A DNA stretch of 64,000 nt, taken from a virus. The DNA is taken from positions 124,001 to 188,000 of IMG/VR virus record IMGVR_UViG_3300025405_000009; one strand, 5' to 3'. Positions 59,266 through 64,000 of this stretch are shown here, in pieces (the first letter of the stretch is position 1; each line of letters opens with the position of its first letter). Below the pieces are notes generated by a model. It saw nothing but the letters and a program-made list of their open reading frames with translations, had not been told where the DNA came from and ran no database searches. The translations under genes and the position numbers were made by a program.

Positions 59266-60906
59266 ATGTCAAACCTTAGAATTTCTGAATTAGCTATATG
59301 TAATAATCCAGCAGCATGTGATCTTATACCTGTTGTAACTGGTAATTGTAGTACGACATCAAGAGTTTCCATCTCTGCTGCAGCTATAGCAATTGGGAGT
59401 ATATTAGGAACTCCAACTTTAGTACAGAGTGTTAGTGGATTTGTACCTGTTTTAGGTAATAATACATCATCAGGTTATTTTTCTAATGTTTTAGGTGGTA
59501 GATTAAACAGTGTTGGTGGTAATATATCAACAATTGTTAGCGGATTGAGTAATACTAATACCGGTCAATGTGCTACTATTGTTGGTGGTTGTTGTAACTA
59601 TGTCTCTTCAAATCTTTCTTTTGTAGCTGGTGGTAATAATAATTGTATTACAGCTTCAGGTGTTGGTAATATAATTGGATCAGGTGCTAGTAATTGTATT
59701 TACGGTGGTTCAGGATGCAGTGTTATTGGTGGTGGTACTTCAAACTGTATTAATACAAATGGTAATATTGTTGTAGCAGGCGGTAATTTAAATGTAGGTA
59801 CAGGTATAGCTGCTGCAATTCATGGTGGTGGACGTAATACAGTTTCTGGTAATTACTCATCCATAGGTGGTGGTAGTTGTAGTAATGTTTCCGGATGTTG
59901 TTCTAGTATTGTCGGTGGTCAGTGTAATGCAGTTACAAATAATGAATCATTTGTAGGTGGTGGTTGCTGTAATTGTATTACTTCTTTATATTCCGTTATA
60001 AACGGAGGTAATAATAATTTTGTTAATTCTAATAATTCAGTTATTGGTGGTGGTGCTAGTAATTGTGCATGCAATGTCTATACTTTTATTGGTGGTGGAT
60101 CTACAAATTGTGCTGTAGGTGCTTGTAATATTATCGTAGGTGGTAGCTCTAACTGTAGTAGTGGAGCACATTCTGTTATCCTAGGTGGTACTAACAATTG
60201 TAATACAAATAATTGTAGCTTTATTGTCGGTGCCAATATTCGCTCATCAGCTGATAACTTTACATTTGTAAATAACCTTTCCAGTCAAGGCAAAGTATAT
60301 GATGGTACAGGTTGTTCCACTAATTGGAATAATGTTTATACTACAGTGGCTGGTAATAGTGGTAATTGGTTAGCAAGTGAAGTTTACAGTATTGTAAATA
60401 CAAATAATATACAACCTGTATCTGGAGGTAATTCCGCTTCCGGTGGATATGCAAATATAGCTGGTGGACAGAACAATGTTATTAATTCTGGAGGTAGTTA
60501 TAATGTAATTACTGGTGGTTTAAATAATTACATTTGTGGTAACATATCTACTGTAGGCTCTACCTTCATAGGTGGTGGTTATAATAATTATATTGGTGGA
60601 TTTGGATCATATTCAAGTATAGTCAATGGTTATAATAATTGTATTTGTGGTACTAATGGTAACGTACAATATTCCGCTATTCTTGGTGGGCAAAATAATC
60701 TTAATACAAATGCTAATAGTAATATTTTAGGATCTAATATTAAAACATCAGCTGATAATTACACATATGTTAATAATCTTTCAACAAGTGGTGGTGGTAT
60801 AATTTCAACTAATAATATAACAACTACTAACCTTTCTGCCACTTGTGTTATATCTGCTAACTTAAATCAAAATATCGCAATCTCTGCACTCATCTTCGGT
60901 GGATAA
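59266..60906 (+). CDS. Beta-roll fibre with MSNLRI head
   Basis: A 546-residue protein. N-terminal fibre head MSNLRISELA...CDLIPVVTGNCSTTSRVS. Residues about 65-335 and 380-500 are YadA-like roll repeats with Cys (VGGGCCNCI, IGGGASNCAC), each ended by a cap (FIVGANIRSSADNFTFVNN, NILGSNIKTSADNYTYVNN). A very short C-terminus (about 35 residues) replaces a tip, so it may be a spacer subunit that docks onto another fibre. Late box upstream. Confidence 0.78.
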   Translation: MSNLRISELAICNNPAACDLIPVVTGNCSTTSRVSISAAAIAIGSILGTPTLVQSVSGFVPVLGNNTSSGYFSNVLGGRLNSVGGNISTIVSGLSNTNTGQCATIVGGCCNYVSSNLSFVAGGNNNCITASGVGNIIGSGASNCIYGGSGCSVIGGGTSNCINTNGNIVVAGGNLNVGTGIAAAIHGGGRNTVSGNYSSIGGGSCSNVSGCCSSIVGGQCNAVTNNESFVGGGCCNCITSLYSVINGGNNNFVNSNNSVIGGGASNCACNVYTFIGGGSTNCAVGACNIIVGGSSNCSSGAHSVILGGTNNCNTNNCSFIVGANIRSSADNFTFVNNLSSQGKVYDGTGCSTNWNNVYTTVAGNSGNWLASEVYSIVNTNNIQPVSGGNSASGGYANIAGGQNNVINSGGSYNVITGGLNNYICGNISTVGSTFIGGGYNNYIGGFGSYSSIVNGYNNCICGTNGNVQYSAILGGQNNLNTNANSNILGSNIKTSADNYTYVNNLSTSGGGIISTNNITTTNLSATCVISANLNQNIAISALIFGG

Positions 60907-60918
60907 AGTAAACAATCT

Positions 60919-60926
60919 TATAAATA
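60919..60926 (+). promoter_or_regulatory. Perfect late box for 60936 gene
   Basis: TATAAATA, 9 nt before the GTG at 60936. Confidence 0.6.
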
Positions 60927-60935
60927 TAATAAACT

Positions 60936-63869
60936 GTGAAAACCGTTCTAGCCTCTAATTACTCTCCTATTTTTACACCTGGTGCTGCTAATGCCGGCAC
61001 AATTAACTTCTCAGGTATACCTGGATTTGCTAATAATCGTTTAATGGCGATTATGGATCAAACACAGAATATTCTCATCTATGGAGAAGGTTTAACAGGT
61101 TACGGTGGTACTTGGGATACAACAGGAAAAATTTTAACCCTCACTGCTAGTACAGTATCATGTGCCTCTTCTGACTTACTTCAAGTAATTTTTGATTCAC
61201 CCGCAATAACAACAACACCTGCTGAAGCACAATTTGATGCAATTAATAAACAGCGTGTAATCCAACCCCAATCATTAATTGATACTGACTTTGAATACGG
61301 TTTACAGCCAGCAAAATGGGAATTTTTAAATTTAAACAATAATCGCCCAACTGCGTTCTTTAATGCAGCTCTGCCATTAACAGTAGGTGTCCTCTCAGCA
61401 AACAACACACGTACAGTTACAGTTTCAACTAATACATATCCAGGTTCTGGTGTACCTATTTTCGTACAAGAATCATACGATCCGAACGCTAATGGTTGGT
61501 TTTTAACAGATAGTGTTGGCGGTCAAGGAAATTGGTTTACCTATACTACAACAAATCAAACAACCGTAAGTGGCAATATTTTAAATGGTAGCAGAACGTA
61601 TATTTATCCCGGTAATTTCTATACACAATCTGCAATACCTGTATCGCAAGCTGCTGGTGGCTTCTTAACATATACCTCAGGTACAACAACTTTAACAGGA
61701 ACTACGTTATCAGCTCACGGCTTATCTGTTAATTCACCTATCTATATTGTCAATTGTACAACTGCAGCAGCTTATATATCTGCAATTAACGGATCATTTA
61801 ATGTTCTTACTACACCAACAGCTAATACATTTACATTTAATATTAGCTCTATCTTTAATGGTACAACAATTACAGCAACAGCAGGTTTAACAGGAGCATT
61901 ATTTGCTAGACCAAATGGATATGCTATTCACCGTTCTTATGATGGTGGTGTATTTTTTACCTGTGGTGCAGTCGCACCTAATACACAAGCTATTAGACAG
62001 ACCCGTCGTTATTTCAGATATCAAGCTGGCAAGGGAATATCATTTAGCACAGGTACTATTCTTAAGCCTGCAATGTTTGTTGATTCATTGACAGCTAATG
62101 TACCCGGTGGTTCATTAACAAATTCTATAACAGCTACAGTTAAGTTTCCATCAGGCGTTACTACTTACGATAATGTTCTTATTAATGTTAGTGGTGTAAC
62201 AAATGATCCTAATTATAACGGTACAAACTTACCTGTAACAGCTACTATTAATCCAAATGTATTTGTCTATACAGCACCATCAATACCAACTATTTCATAT
62301 GGTGTAGGTACACCAATTACCATTACACCTAATTCTTGGTATGGTCAAACATCTAGAATTGGAATGTTTGATTCACAGAATGGAGTATTTTTTGAACATG
62401 ATGGTCAGACTCTTTCCGTAGTACGTCGTAGTAGTACAACTATTTTACAAGGAACAGGTATCCTTACACAAAATACCAATATACTCTCAGGCGTAGGTAC
62501 TTACTTCACTCAACAATTAGTCCCAGGTTCGTTTATTGTATTAAGAGGACAGAGTTATAGAGTACTATCTATTCCTAGTGATACCCAGCTTACAATGTCA
62601 CCTGAGTATAGAGGTGTAAGTGAAACAGGTGGAGTTATTATTGCAAAGACAATTGATTTAAAGATTCCTCAAAGTCAATGGAATCTCGATAAAATGGATG
62701 GTACGGGTCCTAGTGGATATACTATTGACTTAACGAAAATGCAAATGTTCTGTATTGATTATTCTTGGTATGGTGCAGGATTTATTCGATGGGGATTACG
62801 TGCTGCTGACGGTAGTTATACCTATTGTCATAAAATGTTAAACAATAATGTTAATACAGTCGCGTACATGCGTGCTGGTAATCTACCTGCACGTTATGAA
62901 GAGAATACAATTCAACCAATTACAACAATCACAGGTACAGTTAACTCCAGCGACACAGTAGTCAATGTAGCAAATGTTTCTGGATTTCCTCCCTCTGGAA
63001 CAGCACGCATTATGGCACCTGGGTCCACTGGTGTAATAGAATATATTACATATGGTAGTACACAAAGTAGCGGTGGTTTAACAGCATTGAAATCAGTAAC
63101 AAGAGGCGTATTCGGTGGTAGCCAAGCTACAACATTTACATACAACGCCGCAGCCCCTATAGCTGTTGAATTAGCTGGAGCACCACCAGCAGCAGCTCTT
63201 AGCCATTGGGGCTCAAGTGTTATCATGGAAGGTCAGTATCAAACAGATCTTGTCTATTCTTTTAATACAGGCTCTCAGGATGCTGGTACAGCATCCTTAT
63301 CAGCAATTACAACAGTAGCACCTAACGTAACAGTTCCATTATTGAGTATTCGACTTGCACCTAGTGTTGATTCAGGTAAGACCGGTCTTCTTGGAGCCAA
63401 GGAAGTCATTAACAGAATGCAGCTCAAGTTACAGAGCATGGATGCAATAACAAACGGATTATTTAGATTGAGTCTAGTTCTCAACGGTAATATATATACC
63501 AATCAACCTTGGGTACCAGTAACAAATCCTGGTACTACTATTAACTCAAGTTTAGCTCAGGTTTGTTATCATTCTAATAATGTTTTTGGTACTTCAATAA
63601 AAGATACATTATCAGGTGGTGAATCAATCTTTGGTTTCTATACTGCTTCTAACTCAAATACAGGTTATAATGAAACAACATACGATCTTACATCAGTAAG
63701 AGATCTCGGAACATCTGCTATCGGTGGCGGTACTAACTCCATACCATCAAATAATGGCTATAATGTATATCCGGATGGACCTGACGTTGTAACTGTTCTT
63801 GCTACAAATCTCGGTACAACCACTCAGGGTATTGGTGTAAGATTATCTTGGGCTGAATCACAGTCTTAA
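60936..63869 (+). CDS. Conserved virion structural protein, long paralogue
   Basis: A 977-residue protein starting at GTG (supported by the TATAAATA box). It holds the same domain series as 33501-35198: RQTRRYFRYQAGKGISFSTG, FFEHDGQTLSVVRRS, IPQSQWNLDKMDGTGPSG, DYSWYGAGFIRWGLRAADG and AGNLPARYEENT, the pattern of T4-like cyanophage structural proteins. It has extra N-terminal beta modules (about 1-330), a middle insert (about 375-460) and a C-terminal region of about 320 residues that appears Ig-like (VNVANVSGFPPSGTARIM). Probably a large baseplate or neck component. Last gene of the third virion module. Confidence 0.75.
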   Translation: MKTVLASNYSPIFTPGAANAGTINFSGIPGFANNRLMAIMDQTQNILIYGEGLTGYGGTWDTTGKILTLTASTVSCASSDLLQVIFDSPAITTTPAEAQFDAINKQRVIQPQSLIDTDFEYGLQPAKWEFLNLNNNRPTAFFNAALPLTVGVLSANNTRTVTVSTNTYPGSGVPIFVQESYDPNANGWFLTDSVGGQGNWFTYTTTNQTTVSGNILNGSRTYIYPGNFYTQSAIPVSQAAGGFLTYTSGTTTLTGTTLSAHGLSVNSPIYIVNCTTAAAYISAINGSFNVLTTPTANTFTFNISSIFNGTTITATAGLTGALFARPNGYAIHRSYDGGVFFTCGAVAPNTQAIRQTRRYFRYQAGKGISFSTGTILKPAMFVDSLTANVPGGSLTNSITATVKFPSGVTTYDNVLINVSGVTNDPNYNGTNLPVTATINPNVFVYTAPSIPTISYGVGTPITITPNSWYGQTSRIGMFDSQNGVFFEHDGQTLSVVRRSSTTILQGTGILTQNTNILSGVGTYFTQQLVPGSFIVLRGQSYRVLSIPSDTQLTMSPEYRGVSETGGVIIAKTIDLKIPQSQWNLDKMDGTGPSGYTIDLTKMQMFCIDYSWYGAGFIRWGLRAADGSYTYCHKMLNNNVNTVAYMRAGNLPARYEENTIQPITTITGTVNSSDTVVNVANVSGFPPSGTARIMAPGSTGVIEYITYGSTQSSGGLTALKSVTRGVFGGSQATTFTYNAAAPIAVELAGAPPAAALSHWGSSVIMEGQYQTDLVYSFNTGSQDAGTASLSAITTVAPNVTVPLLSIRLAPSVDSGKTGLLGAKEVINRMQLKLQSMDAITNGLFRLSLVLNGNIYTNQPWVPVTNPGTTINSSLAQVCYHSNNVFGTSIKDTLSGGESIFGFYTASNSNTGYNETTYDLTSVRDLGTSAIGGGTNSIPSNNGYNVYPDGPDVVTVLATNLGTTTQGIGVRLSWAESQS

Positions 63870-63877
63870 TTTTCTTC

Positions 63878-63905
63878 TTGCAGTATTTTTAGATTCCTAT
63901 ATTAT
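63878..63905 (+). promoter_or_regulatory. Sigma70-like promoter for zinc-finger gene
   Basis: TTGCAG, 16 bases, TATTAT; the -10 ends 6 nt before the ATG. Confidence 0.55.
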
Positions 63906-63911
63906 TGTGGA

Positions 63912-64000
63912 ATGATTAATACCTGCCGTACCTGTGATAATACAATTGAAGCCGAGCGTCTAGAAATTCTTCCTAATACCCTATTCTGCGCAGCTTGTGC
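63912..64000 (+). CDS. DksA/TraR-type zinc-finger protein (5' part)
   Basis: The first 29 residues, cut by the window end. MINTCRTCDNTIEAERLEIL then PNTLFCAAC gives the CxxC...CxxC finger with the RLE.LP.T spacer of the DksA/TraR family. These act on RNA polymerase or are small phage regulators. The whole finger lies at the very N-terminus, so it lacks the usual DksA coiled coil before it and would be a short TraR-like or finger-only protein. The sigma70-like promoter abuts the ATG. Confidence 0.7.
   Translation, partial: MINTCRTCDNTIEAERLEILPNTLFCAAC

Noticed and set aside
8258-63869. Repetitive DNA that could suggest CRISPR arrays or tandem repeats
   Set aside because: The repeats lie inside long open frames, vary between copies and encode GGG..N or SANW protein repeats; there are no constant direct repeats with unique spacers.

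Overview
The window reads as part of a large, AT-rich, tailed double-stranded DNA phage genome of the T4-like/jumbo myovirus style. The signs are giant fibre-like virion proteins, a class I ribonucleotide reductase pair, dCMP deaminase, a 5'(3')-deoxyribonucleotidase, several HNH endonucleases, about 17 tRNA genes, a complete tmRNA, many tiny overlapping genes and repeated TATAAATA-type late-promoter boxes. There is no rRNA, ribosomal protein or bacterial housekeeping operon. The host is uncertain. A histone H1-like (Hc1-type) gene and a secreted protein resembling a family I associate with Verrucomicrobia hint at a PVC or related Gram-negative host, at low confidence.

Layout. Bases 1-11.7 kb hold a minus-strand virion module: two proteins with major-tropism-determinant-like N-termini, an NHL propeller protein, a LamG-containing giant, a beta-roll fibre and an L-type-lectin-like protein. 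Bases 11.7-30 kb hold regulatory, DNA and nucleotide metabolism genes interleaved with RNA genes: RadA-like ATPase, nucleotidase, tmRNA, tRNAs, a roughly 0.5 kb structured non-coding RNA, M14-like peptidase, SemiSWEET, HNH nucleases, nrdB, nrdA and dCMP deaminase. Bases 30-39 kb are a second virion module on the plus strand. It is followed by a minus-strand sulfotransferase/glycosyltransferase pair at 39-40.8 kb. Bases 40.8-47.4 kb are a dense block of small genes and tRNAs, including an HExxH protease, the Hc1-like protein, DUF1003, a lipoprotein and a ThiS/MoaD-like protein. Bases 47.4-63.9 kb are a third virion module with eight large fibre-type genes. The window ends inside a DksA/TraR-type zinc-finger gene.

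How the parts fit. Two promoter classes can be read directly. One is sigma70-like (TTGnnn, 16-17 bp, TATTAT-like) in front of regulatory, DNA-metabolism and RNA genes. The other is a T4-late-like box (WTAAATA) in front of virion genes, presumed packaged proteins and the tmRNA. In many genes the box ends exactly 5 or 6 nt before the start codon, so the transcript would begin at or beside the initiation codon. Shine-Dalgarno sequences are nearly absent apart from one 64-codon gene. This predicts widespread leaderless mRNA, and the phage also carries an initiator-type tRNA-Met. Several late-box genes start with a short leader resembling the T4 capsid-targeting peptide followed by an (I/L/V)xE site, which suggests a set of enzymes packaged in the head and injected. 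The fibre proteins share interchangeable parts: 14-residue coiled-coil stalk repeats, cysteine-studded YadA-like roll repeats, LamG lectin folds and a repeated module of about 110 residues.

All function names come from motif reading by eye; no database search was possible.
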